64,000 nucleotides of DNA. It comes from Nemophila menziesii (taxonomy: Eukaryota > Streptophyta > Magnoliopsida > Boraginales > Hydrophyllaceae). Position 1 is the first letter of the stretch. Every line of letters starts with the position of its first letter. The stretch is taken from positions 10,957,441 through 11,021,440 of the forward strand of contig JARWIR010000016.1 in assembly GCA_029959085.1 (NCBI GenBank). The letters are read 5' to 3'. Positions 22,380 to 35,100 of this stretch are shown here, piece after piece. The notes below the pieces were generated by a model. The model made no database searches. It worked only from the letters and a program-made list of their open reading frames with translations, and had not been told where the DNA came from. The translations under genes and the position numbers were made by a program.

Positions 22380-23640
22380 GATGTTCTATGTTTCAGTTAT
22401 TTTGGTGTATTAGTGTATCAGATTGGTGAACTGTTGAAAGTGTAGCATGTGTTAATTTGTGTTATGCGTAGTGGGTTATTTGAGACTTGTTATGTATAGT
22501 GTTATTGTGTTTTCAATGGAATTATAGGTTATGTTGTTATTTTGCTTTTTTCGTTTTAGTAAGTAAGAAGTGAATGCATTGCAGTTTGATTAAAGTATAC
22601 AAAAAGTAGATAAAGAGACAAAAGTAGATACCACGTTGCTAGCATTACATAGAGTTTCACAAAAGGTTAATATTCAAATGCTAGTTTCACAAAGTTACAA
22701 AACCCACAGCGTGCATGAAAGTCTTCACCAACCAGAAAACACTACCACCACATAATAAAAAGTCACTTAACCCTAGACTATTACAACCACAATAGTTCTA
22801 GAGTGAGCACAAAATAAAGTCATAAACACTCAAATATTAAACGATCCAGGACAAAAAGATTAGTAAATATGCAGATTCAAGTTTTTGATGGATAACAAGT
22901 TCAACTTGGTCCCTTCTCTGGAGGACCTGGAGTTTTGCAGCAGCTTTCCTCAGTCGAAGGGCTGTGACAATGGTAAAGTACCCCGGATTTCCTTCTCTTA
23001 TTACAACACCTTCTTTATGTTGCATAATGGCTTCTTTAATTTTGGTTACTCTTTGGATTTATCCTATCAACAAAGAAACCAAACATAAACATCTACATAT
23101 AGCCCATTTCATATTATATATGAATGACCTACCTTAGGTCCATCTATAGTTAAAGTCCTTTTAGATCTGGTTTGTGCAGGTGTATTTGGATGTTTGAAGG
23201 TAATATGTGGGGGGTGAATTGTCAATAAAATAAACAAGAAAATTCTTATTTTTAGAACTATTCGTCGAAGATCAGCGACGATATTAATGATAAATTATTT
23301 GGTGATGACTGATGACTATGGTTAATAGCGTCACTGTGGTTAAAGATATTGGTCCACCGATGGCGGCCCGCGACGACTACGACGCTGATGGTAATCGTGG
23401 AAAAGATTATAAATACCTATTTGTTTAATATTAAAAAAATATTATATTCAATATGAATTATAAATAGATTATAATAAAATATAAGTATTTTAAATATAAA
23501 AATAAATATGGTATATTATAAGAAATAAAATATATTACTAAAAGTTAAAATAGTGCTATATCCAAATCTTATTTTATTTATCCAATTTACCCAAAAAAAA
23601 TATTATTTAAAATTTTTTACCCAAATTTTAATAGGGTAGC
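22380..23640. other. intergenic DNA upstream of the capping-protein gene
   Basis: Mostly AT-rich. A minus-strand frame at 22,837-23,060 (EGNPGYFTIVTALRLRKAAA) is unusually protein-like but has no recognised family or splice context. A short GC-rich patch near 23,340-23,390 breaks the background. Confidence 0.35.
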
Positions 23641-23842
23641 GCGAGGGAAAAACGGATCAAACATAGCGCCCCTTCATTCTCACTTCAACATACAAAAACC
23701 AAATATCCAATTTCTCTCTCTATAGACACATTTCATACACACACATATTTGTATGAATATAAATATATTGCTCTCCGAAGAGGTCTTTGAGAGAAGCTGG
23801 AGTAAATTTCTGAACATTAATTAGTTTAAGATATCCTTAAAA
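23641..23842 (+). promoter_or_regulatory. promoter/5'UTR of the capping-protein gene
   Basis: CT-rich leader sequence (TTTCTCTCTCTATAG at about 23,711) and AATATAAATATATTG near 23,757 precede the start codon at 23,843. Pyrimidine-rich leaders of this kind are common upstream of plant housekeeping genes. No experimental start can be assigned. Confidence 0.35.
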
Positions 23843-25732
23843 ATGGAGGCAGCAATGGGATTAATGAGAAGAATGCCTCCGAAGCTAGCCGAGACGTCTC
23901 TCTCCGCTCTCCTCAGCCTCTTACCTAACCACTCCGCCGATCTTCTCTCTCAAGTTGACCAGCCTCTTCAGGTATATTCATACTATTTATTTATTTATTT
24001 CGGTTACATTTTCAACATATTTGAATGTTACAGACACAGTTTTTTATTTTTAATATAATCGTTACAAATTTGATACCAATTTACCTATTTAGATGCTTTT
24101 TAATTACGATAAAACTGAAAGCTCGATTTCTCTATTCATCGGTATTTATTTTTCTGTTAGTTTTTTTTTGGATTTAAATGTGTAAAATATTATAAAATTA
24201 AAGGTTCAAGTAAATTAGCATCGTAGGAGAAGAACGTACATATATATACGCAGACTTATAGTGTTGACATAAAATGAAGTGTGTTCCCAAGACTTGAATC
24301 CAAGCCATTGGAATTGGGTTGATTAAGGAATTAGTCAGGGATATAATAGAATGGCTTGTTCTTAAGATTTATTGCTAATCAAATATCCTTCTGAGATGTA
24401 ATGTGAAATAAGCAAGCGAATTTGCTGGGATTTTAATTTTTTTTTTTGCTTTTTTTAATAAATGAAATGTACGCATTAGTCAAATAAAGTTAGGTTTTAG
24501 GTAGGATATGTCTGCTTTCATTCTGAATTTCAATGAATCAAAATACAGTCCAAATTCTAAAGCTACAGTTCTCAGCAAATACCTGCTACCTTTGGGTATT
24601 TAATTTAGTAAAATCATGGAAATGAGTTACTCTCTTTGCTAGGTTTTATACGGATTTTTTCTAAATTATCATTATGTTTTTACTGAACACACCATTGGCT
24701 ATGTTATTAATTTAGCCGGATATATCCACGTGTTTTACAAAATAGCAAATATATGGCAGTGTTATTCCAAAACATTGCAAATCTTCCCCTCAGCAGGGAC
24801 TAATGGTGCAACATTTTGGAATGGGCATAATTGCTATTTTATTGAAACACAAGTGTGCATTTGACTATTTTGCATAAGACATGGACCAACAGTACAATAT
24901 ACCCTTTCTTTTTTGTCAACGTTTGGTGTAATTTTGGTTTTCTTCTCCTTTTTAAATCTTTCTTCTCTTGGGTAAAGACATTGCAATCATTAATATGATT
25001 TTACCATGCTTGAATCACAATCATGTTTTCACCCCCTGTACTTATTATGACTTTTACAGAATCGAGATTTATATGATGTATGAATTTAAGTTGAATTAGT
25101 ATTAATATTTGAAAATGGAATGAGCAGGTATTGATTGATAAAGATACTGGAAAGGAGTTCATAATGTGTGAATACAACAGAGATGCAGACTCTTATAGGT
25201 AATGTCAATTATATCCTTTATATTCATTGCTGAGTTAATTCATAAAATGTTTAACATTTTACTGTGAAGGTCACCATGGTCAAACAAATATCATCCACCA
25301 CTAGAAGATGGGCCCTACCCATCTCCAGAACTAAGAAAACTCGAGCTTGAAGCAAATGAAGTCTTTGCCATTTATCGTGACCAGTGAGGTCCTTTACTTA
25401 CCTCGTTCATGTCATTTTTTTTAACTGACAAATTTTTGTTTTCAAAATTATCAAAAATTAAAATGTAGTAGCATTTTGATTCACCGAAAATTTCTAGGTA
25501 TTATGAAGGAGGTTTTTCATCAGTGTACATATGGGAAGATGATAATGATGGATTTGTAGCTTGTTTCTTAGTAAAAAAAGGTATGTCTTGGTAAATTTAA
25601 GTGTTTCTTGACTCATTCGGGTCCTAAATTGAAATAATTGTTGAGTATAAAGATGGCCCAAAAGCTGGACATGGAAGAAGAGGTAATTTGCAAGAGGGAG
25701 CTTGGGATGCAATACATGTAATTCAGGTAAGA

Positions 25733-25777
<45 letters not shown>

Positions 25778-26051
25778 TCTTATTGTTTCTTTTGTTTAAC
25801 CGATGACTGTTAAATTTTATCTAGGTGGGCCCGGAGGAGGAAGGAATGTCTCACTATAGTTTGACAAGTACAGTAATGCTGTCATTGACTACAATTGATG
25901 AATCATCTGGTACCTTTAACTTGTCAGGATCACTTAGAAGACAGGTATAATGAGTACTTTTTAATTGGGCCTGTATAATATACTGAGGATATGGTTTGTT
26001 TTGTTATTGTAGATGAATATGGACCTTTCAGTAGCAGAGGGTCATTTGGGT

Positions 26052-26083
<32 letters not shown>

Positions 26084-26282
26084 GAAACTTCGAAATTCAC
26101 TAGATCAGGTATGCTGCTTTGTAATTGTTCTGTTATGTTGATATGTATATAAAGATTTTGACTGAATCTGATGAGTTGGAATTGGTGCGATAATGCAGGT
26201 TTACTTTGGAAAGACAAAGGAAATGGTGTGTACTCTACGACCTCCAATAGAGTTGGGTCAATTGAAACTTACTGATAGCTAA
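23843..26282 (+). CDS. CPB: F-actin-capping protein subunit beta
   Basis: The beta subunit of the alpha/beta heterodimer that caps actin filament barbed ends in the cytoplasm. Eight exons join in frame: 23843-23971, 25128-25198, 25270-25383, 25498-25580, 25653-25726, 25825-25944, 26013-26108, 26199-26282. The total is 771 nt, 256 aa, the same length as Arabidopsis CPB. The N-terminus ([20 protein letters not shown]) and the blocks [79 protein letters not shown] and VCTLRPP are near-diagnostic. Intron 1 (1,156 bp) holds a dispersed repeat and intron 5 holds an AT microsatellite. All splice sites are GT-AG. No lesion was seen. The alpha subunit is not in this window. Confidence 0.96.
24690..24906 (-). 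repeat. dispersed repeat in intron 1 of CPB
   Basis: Homologous to the repeat in intron 2 of the pseudouridine synthase gene (7,440-7,737), in the same orientation relative to the host gene. It shares the CCCCTCAGCA, GGTGCAACATTTTGGAAT and GACATGGACCAA blocks. It is shorter than the other copy and lies entirely inside the intron. Confidence 0.7.
25734..25774. repeat. (AT)n microsatellite in intron 5 of CPB
   Basis: About 40 bp of uninterrupted AT dinucleotides, starting a few bases after the exon 5 donor. Length variation could affect splicing of this short intron, though nothing in the sequence shows that it does. Confidence 0.9.
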
Positions 26283-26966
26283 GTACGATGTTGGATTAGA
26301 TGGGACCCACTTAAAAATTCATTTTGTGATATGTAAAATGGTTTATACTTTCATTTGATGCTCGTCATTACTATGTTTGCAAATTGTTGCTAGAAACTGA
26401 GTCGGATATGTAGTAGAAACTCTTTGGTATTTGTCCTAGATTTTCAATGGATTTTTCTCTTCAGAAATCGTGCAAATACAACTCTGAAAATTAAGCAAAG
26501 AAAGATGCATAAACAAGTAATAATTATCTTCCAGAAAAGTCCCATACTAACCTGTAGCATTAAATGTAGTCCCCATAGCCAGGTCCCAAACTAAATAAAT
26601 TCTAAATTGTAGCCTTGATTGAGCACAATATAGTTAGGACCGTAAATGAGTCGTATACTAGACGTGCAGGCTTCTTTGTTCAACTTCTCGAGATGAACTC
26701 AAATTTAAACGATAGAGTTAGAGATGCTCAACCTAGTTATCAAATTTGTTGAATGCATTTGAATGAATTCTTTTCGAGCCGAAAAAAATAGTACCCCAAT
26801 TTATATTTAAAACTTAAAACATTTTATTAGATAAATAAAATATTATATACAATTCATAAATGAATATATCACAAATGAGCTTGTTTCCTTTAAGAAGTTT
26901 TTATTAAAGCTTAAACCTGTGGGTAAATAAAAAAAGAGAAAGAACAAGTTTTAAACTCGAGATGTT
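26283..26966. other. 3' flank of CPB and AT-rich spacer
   Basis: Includes the CPB 3' untranslated region for the first few hundred bases. No other feature supported. Confidence 0.5.
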
Positions 26967-27849
26967 TGTGTACGCAGAGCTGGTCTGGCCGAGTTTTGGG
27001 CCCTGGGCGAAAATTTTAATCGGGCCTTCATATAGGAACAAATATGGCAATAATTTAAATCAAAATTCTACATTAATAAAAAAACTAATTATTCATTAAA
27101 CTAAATTTGGAAAAATTTGATTTATAATTTATAAAACTTGTACTGCAATTAGTAAAATTTGAAAAAAAAAAAAACACGACAAGTAGGCTTCAACTTAATC
27201 AATTCTTATTTTTTGTCAAAGCAATTTAATAGATTGACTAAATTCAGAATTGTCTTTAGAACCAAAAGAAAATAGAAATATATGTCGTAATTTGCGACGA
27301 ACAAAAACTACTTAGACAAAAAAGATTATCAGCCGTAAAATCTAAAACTTGTAATTATATCTATTTAGTTCATTAAAATAATTAAAAAAATTTATATTAA
27401 ATTATAGAACATAAATTAAATTAAATAAAAAAATTTAAGATTAAAATTACCTGAAAGAAACCTTTGAAGATCATTGTCCAAAAAAATTGATGAATCGTAC
27501 TTTGAAATATACCAATACCATGTTAAATTATAGGTATATTTTTTGCTTTAACTTAATAATAATGATGATAGTTTTAGTATATCAAGAGAAAACAGACATA
27601 TTATATTAAGAATTGGAAAAGATTTCTACCATTAATCTTAAAAGTTGAAATCAGACACCTATTTTAAATAATAAAACTTGATTGAAAGAAATTAATTATA
27701 TATAATGGACTAGTATTAATATTATATGGGCCTTATTTTTTTAATATATAAATAAATTTTATAAAACCTAAAAAATTTTGGACCCCTATAAATTTTAGGT
27801 CATGTGCAGTCACCCTTATTGCACTTGCCAAAAACCGGCTATGTGTACG
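26967..27849. mobile_element. non-autonomous hAT-like element with 8-bp target duplication
   Basis: An 867-bp AT-rich body (26,975-27,841) is flanked by the exact 8-bp direct repeat TGTGTACG (26,967-26,974 and 27,842-27,849). The ends are weak inverted repeats: CAGAGCTGGTCTGGCC on the left and CCAAAAACCGGCTA on the right. The subterminal GGGCCCTGGGC and GGACCCCTATAAATTTTAGG are typical of a common plant hAT group. An 8-bp duplication is the hAT hallmark. No transposase frame is present. Confidence 0.75.
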
Positions 27850-28132
27850 TCTTGATTTGTTTACAATCCATGAATTAGTACTCATCTGGCATTTAAGAAA
27901 CATATAATCTATATCTTCATTTTGTGGATCACACTCTTATCTTAGTCGGAATATTTGAGTGTCAAACAATCTTCCATAACCCAAAGTTAGGGAAAAGAAA
28001 AGTTCGGATTGCAGGAACTATTTAACATCATATAATGGAATATTAAAACGTGAACCGTTACTCTCTTCAATCGTAAACATATAAATTTAAAAACCAACTA
28101 ACCAAAATATCGCTACATTTATTCTATCGTGC
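27850..28132 (+). promoter_or_regulatory. upstream region of the PPR gene
   Basis: AT-rich with no certain TATA box. The first 280 bp upstream of the PPR start are bounded by the hAT-like insertion. The true transcription start cannot be fixed. Confidence 0.3.
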
Positions 28133-29863
28133 ATGGCATATGTGGAGTCCCTGTTACCAAAATGCAGCACCTTTTTCCAAGTCAAACAACTCCAAGCCCA
28201 CCTTATAACTACCGGTCTTTTTCACCACTACCCCTCCCGTGCCAAACTTCTAGACTTTTGCGCCGCCTCATCTTCCGGCAGCCTCCCTTTCGCCACCCAA
28301 ATCTTCCACCACATCCCTCCTCCCGGACCCTCTACCAATGACTGGAACGCCATCATCCGCGGCTACTCACACACCAACCAGCCTCTTAACTCCATCACTA
28401 CCTACATATCCATGTCACGCGCCTCATGCAAACCTGATGCACTGACATGCTCGTTTACTTTAAAAGCATGTGCGCGTGGGCTAGCGCGTACAGAGGGCAT
28501 GCAAATACATGCCCATGTAATCAAATTCGGAGTTTGGGCTGATATCCTGTTACAAACTACGTTACTTGATGTGTATTCAAAGTGTAGCGAGTTGGAAAGT
28601 GCGTGTAAACTGTTTGATGAAATGTCTCGTAGAGATATCGCAAGTTGGAATGCTTTAATAGCTGGTTTAGCTCATGGGAATCGACCCCATGATGCTTTAA
28701 GACTATTCAAGGAAATGTGGATGGACAATATGGAGCCTAATGAGGTGACAGTTTTAGGTGCATTATCAGCGTGTGCACAATTGGGAGCCATTAAAGAAGC
28801 TGAAAAAGTTCACGATTATATAAAGTTCAAGGGATTAGATTATCATGTGATTGTTTGTAACGCGATTATCGATACATACGCTAAATGTGGGCTTGTTGAT
28901 AAAGCATATGAAACGTTTGAAAAAATGAAATGCTCCAAGACTATTATTACATGGAATACGATGATCATGGCATTGGCAATGCACGGGGAGGGAGTAAAAG
29001 CTTTGGAGCTTTTCTCAAGAATGAGAAAAGAAGGTGTAATGGTAGATAGTGTGAGTTTTTTAGCAGCATTTTGTGCGTGTAATCATGCAGGTATGGTAGA
29101 TGAAGGGGTGAGATTATTCGAGGAAATGGAAGAGTGTAATGTGGTTAAAAATGTAAAGCATTACGGAAGTATCGTAGATTTGTTAGGTAGAGCTGGGAGG
29201 CTAAAGCAAGCGTATGAAATAATCGAATCAATCCCTATCATACCAGATATAGTGCTATGGCAAACATTACTAGGGGCTTGTAATACTTACGGAGATGTAA
29301 AAATGGCTGAGAAGGTATCTAAAAAGCTAACTGAGATGGGGTCGAATAGTTGTGGAGATTTTGTACTTTTATCAAACATTTACGCTGCACAAGAGAGATG
29401 GAAAGATGTAGGGAGGGTAAGAGAAGCGATGAAAACTAGGGATGTTAAGAAGGTGCCTGGGTTTAGTTACACTGAAGTTAATAATGTGATATACAAGTTT
29501 GTTAATGGTGATCAAAGCCATGAGAGATGGAGAGAGATTTATGGGAAGCTTGATGAGATTAAATTTAAGATTAAAGAATATGGTTATATGCCAGAGACTA
29601 AGTATGTTTTGCATGATATAGGATATGAGGAGAAGGAAAATGCTTTGGGTTTTCATAGTGAGAAATTGGCTGTGGCTTTTGGTTTGATTAGTACAAGTGA
29701 TGACACACCTATTAGTGTGAATAAGAATCTTCGAATATGTGGAGATTGTCATGAGGTGATTAAGCTTATATCAAAGGTTTATAATAGAGAGATTATTGTT
29801 AGAGATCGGACTAGGTTTCATAGATTTCGAGATGGAGCTTGTTCTTGCAAAGATTATTGGTAA
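28133..29863 (+). CDS. PPR protein, PLS subfamily with E and DYW domains (At1g34160-like)
   Basis: A 576-residue, intronless pentatricopeptide-repeat protein. These bind organellar RNA sequence-specifically; DYW members act in C-to-U editing in mitochondria or chloroplasts. After a short N-terminus come PLS repeats with the usual WNA(I/L)I, YSKC and LFDEM signatures (about residues 70-400). Next are the E/E+ region (VLLSNIYAAQERW, KKVPGFSYTEV) and a complete DYW domain. The deaminase-like zinc ligands are present: HSE at 508-510 and CGDC at 536-539. CSCKDYW ends the protein, with further cysteines at 570 and 572. Sequence and length closely resemble Arabidopsis At1g34160 (PCMP-H68). The start at 28,133 is chosen because MAYVE matches the relative's MAYME; the overlapping ATG at 28,129 is in another frame. 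Which organelle and which editing site cannot be told. Confidence 0.95.
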   Translation: MAYVESLLPKCSTFFQVKQLQAHLITTGLFHHYPSRAKLLDFCAASSSGSLPFATQIFHHIPPPGPSTNDWNAIIRGYSHTNQPLNSITTYISMSRASCKPDALTCSFTLKACARGLARTEGMQIHAHVIKFGVWADILLQTTLLDVYSKCSELESACKLFDEMSRRDIASWNALIAGLAHGNRPHDALRLFKEMWMDNMEPNEVTVLGALSACAQLGAIKEAEKVHDYIKFKGLDYHVIVCNAIIDTYAKCGLVDKAYETFEKMKCSKTIITWNTMIMALAMHGEGVKALELFSRMRKEGVMVDSVSFLAAFCACNHAGMVDEGVRLFEEMEECNVVKNVKHYGSIVDLLGRAGRLKQAYEIIESIPIIPDIVLWQTLLGACNTYGDVKMAEKVSKKLTEMGSNSCGDFVLLSNIYAAQERWKDVGRVREAMKTRDVKKVPGFSYTEVNNVIYKFVNGDQSHERWREIYGKLDEIKFKIKEYGYMPETKYVLHDIGYEEKENALGFHSEKLAVAFGLISTSDDTPISVNKNLRICGDCHEVIKLISKVYNREIIVRDRTRFHRFRDGACSCKDYW

Positions 29864-31000
29864 TAGCTGATGATAAGTTTAAGGGCGAGAGTTACTTCGG
29901 AATCGAACCTTACCTGAGTTATTTTAATATCCAAAGAAAAATAATCGAATTGATCAGTGATGCTTGCTTGGACAAGAATCTCAATTTCGGGAGGCTTGAT
30001 AAATGTGTTGTAGTGGCTAAGGCGATGATAAGTTTTATCACCATAATTTGAGGTGTATTAATGGTATCATCCAATTGAGGCCGAAGATATTGTTGATACT
30101 AGATTACTGGTATAGGTGGTGATGATAGGGTGTACTTGACTAATAATAACATTTTTTTGGTGAAGTTCAGTTTGAATGTTTGAATTTTATACTTACAAAT
30201 AATTAAAAGCAAAAATGGTGATTTTGTTCTAACCCTGTTTCTGTTTCTTACTCAGTAATTTAAGATCCACCATCATCCTCCAAAATGATCTCAACACCTG
30301 AGTAAAACCTTGCTAAATAAACAATATCCCTGATGTTCACCTCTTGTGCTTCTACTTGAGAAACCGCCATAAAATTTCAGTTATCGCATACGGTTGCATA
30401 GTTAGTAATATTTATATAATAAAAAACTTATCGTCTATTTGCTAGGCCTCACTCAGAATTATGGAAATTTTGTTTTGTTTTTCTAATAAAAGTTTCATTG
30501 ATCTTTAATTGATCAAAACTGTAAATTTAGTAGATCAGTTTTTTTCTATTCGAAAGTACATATCAATAGTTCAAAATATTACAACATTAGTCTACCTTTC
30601 TGGGCTCGTTATCATATAGTAGAACTGTAGCTAATTAGGTAGGAATTTGAGAATTCCAATTATCAAACAGAGTACTTAAGTGTTACTGTTTAGCAACTCA
30701 TTCAGTTGCCTGATTTTTGTTTCAGAGAAACCGATAAAAAAACAAATTCAATTACTAACGTGTATAAGGTAAAATGACTCGTGTTGTTATTTGTGGAGAA
30801 GAAGTTGCGGACTCATGTTATTTGTGGATAAAATTTTTGTCACGAGACATGACATTGATCCGAGCTAGTTGAGGATTCTCACCCCATAAACAAAAACAAG
30901 ACAACCTTATTTTGTAGTAAAGTATGTTTCTACTTTCTACATACTGTTTTTTTAACATAATTTGATAGAAAAAACATTTGAGAAAAAAATATTTGCAAAA
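29864..31000. other. 3' flank of the PPR gene and spacer
   Basis: No clear gene. A 36-codon minus-strand frame at 30,260-30,370 (MAVSQVEAQEVNIRDIVYLA...) has protein-like composition and might be an exon fragment, but nothing confirms it. The remainder is AT-rich. Confidence 0.35.
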
Positions 31001-32180
31001 AAATGCAAAGTCATTTCTCAAAAGAGCGCTTTTAAATTAAGGGTGAATTACCTATAGAATTTTGGAGATCATCTATGTGCCACAAAAGTAACATCCAATT
31101 CCTCTCTCCTCTAAAGAAACCTTTGAAACATACAAGGACCATATTAACCTTTAGAGTGGATATAAGACAAAATGCATTTTCTCTCTTCTCCACTACATTT
31201 CATTCTCACGCTCAAAACACATTACTACTTTCTCTCTCCATAATTTTCATTCCATATGAGCGGTCATCTTCATCCCGTTAGGCTCATCAAAAATCAAACC
31301 TTAGTTAGTGAGATAAGCTCATAAGACGAAAATAGTAGAGAAGAGGAGTAACTAAGTACATTGGACGGGGAAAAAGGACGCAGAAAAGCTCAAGAGAGTA
31401 ATGAGTACATTTGATGGAGAAGAAGAACGCATGAAAGTAACCGAGTATAGTCGACGATTAAAAGAACACCAGAAAAACTCAATCATGTAACTAAGTAGTC
31501 TCGAGGGTGAAAAAGGCGGTAGATAAGGCGCAACCAACTCAGTAAAAGGTATAATCGACTTTCTTATTTAGTTTTTATAGCTTTTTGTTATGGTTTTATT
31601 GAGTATGAATGAAACCACAATGAAGCTTCTAAGTAGAGTATGCCATTAACGGTCCAGCTAAAGCTTTTTCTTATGCTTTTGAGAACCGACACAATAAAAT
31701 CAAGTTGTTGGTATGCATGTCTGTATATATAGTGTTTTAGTGTACTCAGAACATGATACGACTCAGGAATCTGATATTTGCGTATACTCTGAAAATGCTA
31801 GTACTCAGAATATGTTTTTTAGATTATACTCGATCAATGGTTGAATACTTAGTAAAGTGTGTGGTAGACTAATGATACGTTTTACTTAGAATCTTGTTTG
31901 AGCATATACTCAATAAGTTGTTATACTCAGTAAATTAAGATTGAAAACATTAAATGAACTAGAAGTCACTTAGTTTTGGTAAAACTCAGTAGAATTCTTT
32001 GAGTTTTTGATGATTGTTTTGGTAAAACTTAGATGATTGTATTGAGTACTAAGAAAAATTCTATGTTTTTTTGTAGATGATGAAAAAGGGTGTCCAATAC
32101 CTATCAACCATGGTTGGGTTGTTCAATATATTAAGTAAACAAGCTATCTTGCCAGATTTTTAGATGAGTGCCACTAAACC
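31001..32180. mobile_element. 5' flank of MULE-like element, rich in ACTCAG motifs
   Basis: Noncoding, with frequent copies of ACTCAGTA or near variants (ACTTAGTA, ACTCAGAA), mostly between 31,550 and 32,060. The same motif recurs at 34,760-34,880, 35,876-36,110 and 37,330-37,500. This suggests one element whose noncoding parts are seeded with it. Confidence 0.45.
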
Positions 32181-35100
32181 CCTTTCCACAGACTGTGGAT
32201 GGGGTTATATAGTAAAAGAATTTTGTACACAAACCTTAAAAAATCTGATCAAGTCGTCAAACAAATTATAGAATGCTACGATCAAAAAGTGGGAAGGTTT
32301 ATAATAGAGGGAAGAAACTCAAAATCAAGGCAAAGAAAGTTAAAATTTTGCTTGGTATTGAGTCTGGAAACCAGGATGTGCCAACATTGACATCGACGGA
32401 AGAAAAAGCTCAGAGTGATTGGTATTTACGGAACTTTGGGATGGACAACAAAATGTTTTCCACGACAGTACAAGCCCAAATGATGGAAGTTTTGAAGGAG
32501 GACATAACATTGGAAGCTTAAGAAGACGTAGCAAAACTACTAAGCATATTCACCCTTACACAACTCTGATTCACAAGCTGAACTTATAACGTTAAAAATT
32601 TGTTCGTTCGTATATGTGAAGACATAGACAACCTGAAAAACTATGCCAGCTTAAATGATGGACTCGATCCGTACATACACAAACATCAAGTCAGTCACCA
32701 GGTGATTGTTCATAACATTGGTAAGTAAATAATAAGTTGAGTAATTATTGAACCAGTGAGTTATTTTCTAAAATTTATTTTAAAATAACTTCTTTTGCAA
32801 CCTTGGACCTTGGTACTTCGAGCATGTCTAGGTGGAAAAAAACAGGGACCAGGATGCAACTCCGCGGTTCATGAAATGGGAGTATTTCAGTGGATACCAG
32901 AAATTAAACACACATCGGGTGAAAAAAAAAGGTTGTGCTAGTTTACGATTACTTTATATATTGAGTAATTCGATAGAATTATATTGAGTATGGATTTAAT
33001 TGATTTCTTTTATTTTATGAAATGATTGTAGGTGACAAGAAGGGAACTAGAACCAACCGAATCAGGAAGTGGTTGGGTTCTGATAGTGAACAATGAGCAT
33101 ATGCAAGATGGCGACGACACAGGTGTAGCCCAGGGTAATGTACAACAGGACGACATGTTAGAACCGGGTAATAAATGGTGATGGCAGGTTAGAAGTCAAA
33201 AACAATGAATCTTTGAAGGGTAAAGACGATGTAGTCATTGATGATGATGATGTGCTGTTTAACAAGAGTGAAAAGGGGGAAAGGTGGTTATAGAAGAGGA
33301 AGTGGACATCGAGATCGGGGTGAGAGAAGAACCACTGAATGTCAATGACTTCTCGAGGGACGCTGAAGCGATGAATGTGGAGGACATGAGAGAAGACGGT
33401 CCACCCAAAGGAGGCAAGGATTAAAAAAGGTTCGACGATATAGAAAACGATAAATCATTGGACTCGGGAGATGATGAACATGTTTCTACTGAAAAAGAAG
33501 TGTCGTCGGAAAAAACAATGATAGAAACAGAGGATGTCGGCAAACATGACAATGCTCGGGTAGATAGTATAGTTGAGGATGCATTGGTATTGAGATACCA
33601 ATATGACGGAGCAAACGAGATGGGAGAGGGTTCGCAAGATCCTTTAATACGTAACTGCATGCCATAATAGAGGATGCAGCAGGAAAAAAAACTGGATGGT
33701 CATGGAAATCGAGAAATTAATAGATGTGAACATGAAATCTTCCGAGGAGATCCGGAAGATTTATGAACAAATATTGGCAGATGGTTTCATAGCAAACCAT
33801 GTATTAATTGCAAAAAATGAAGAACTGCAAATCAAAACAAAACAACTGAGTAGGAAGCTACAGGTAGCCGAGGAAGGGCTGAAAGAAGCAAATCTGAGAT
33901 GTCTATCGCAAGATGAAACGATAAAAGACATGACTGAAGAAAAAAAGACTAGAATCAAGAATTAAATCACTTAAAGATGATCTGGAAAGAATGTATGAAT
34001 GGTGGGATACAATTTTGGCTGGAGCTGACAAAATAGAAGAGAAAAACAAATTGCTTCGAGAGATAGCCAGGTTGGTAGGTTTGGGGAATGAAGAAGAAAC
34101 TGACAAACCAAAAGATGGACAAGAAGATGGCATTATAACTCAACAAGAGGAATGTAATCTAGATAGTGTAATTAAGAATGCTTATGATGATACAACAACG
34201 GATCATGAAGCTCAACAGGTGGAAGAAACAAGCAAAAAAGGAGCTCGTGGGAAAATTTATTGTGAATATACTCCAGGGTCGATTCTTAGGAATGTGAAGT
34301 TGAAGAAGAGGGGTGTAGTGATGGCTAAAGACTCTAAATCGGATTTTGTCGAAGAACCTCCGGTTAGAGCACCAAAAAGGAAGTCGTAATTACAAGAATT
34401 CCATAAGAGGATTAAAATTGATAAAACTGCATCAAATAAACTGGTAGAGTCACTGAAAATCAATTAATGACAACCGGGATTTGATCTGTTGAACGCCACG
34501 CAGGATGAGCTCAATAAACTAGAGATCAAGATAAAAAGGAAGGGTAAAGAACCGGCTAATGAAGAAAAGGTGAAAAAAATGAAATGACGTATTAAATGTT
34601 GCAAACAAACCAGATCACGATAAATTGAATAGAATGAGCGACACAAAGCTAAAGGATAGTATATGGGTAAAAGTCTAGATCATGGTATTAGGGATGAAAT
34701 CGTTAAACTTTGAACACAAGGGGGAAATTGTAGTTAAGGTAAATAAACCGAGTATATCTCCATACTCAGTAAAACTATTGAGTATCGTTGCCTATACTCA
34801 ACAGATTTACTAGAGTATGGGAGACATACGCAGAAGTTTTACAAAGTATGGGAGATATACTCAGTAACATTACAGAGTTAAGTATTAAATTTTTATGTGT
34901 TAAAATTACTCTTTAATGGCAAGTTATCGATGTTATGATTGAGATGATGAATGAGGAGTATGTGCATGGGAAGAACGGTGGAAAACATAAAATCGCCTTT
35001 CAATCGGCTGGTTGCTTGGTAAGTAACACAATATCTTTAGAAAAAAATCTTTTTCTTATAGTACAATAAAAGGATACTAATGGTTATTGCAAATTTTAAC

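Noticed and set aside
22837..23060. Protein-like minus-strand frame (EGNPGYFTIVTALRLRKAAA)
   Set aside because: Too short, no family recognised, no splice partners; noted only in the spacer entry.
29372..29752. 126-codon minus-strand frame
   Set aside because: It is the shadow of the DYW domain of the PPR gene on the other strand.
30260..30370. 36-codon minus-strand frame downstream of the PPR gene
   Set aside because: Composition is protein-like, but length is within chance expectation and no homology is recalled.
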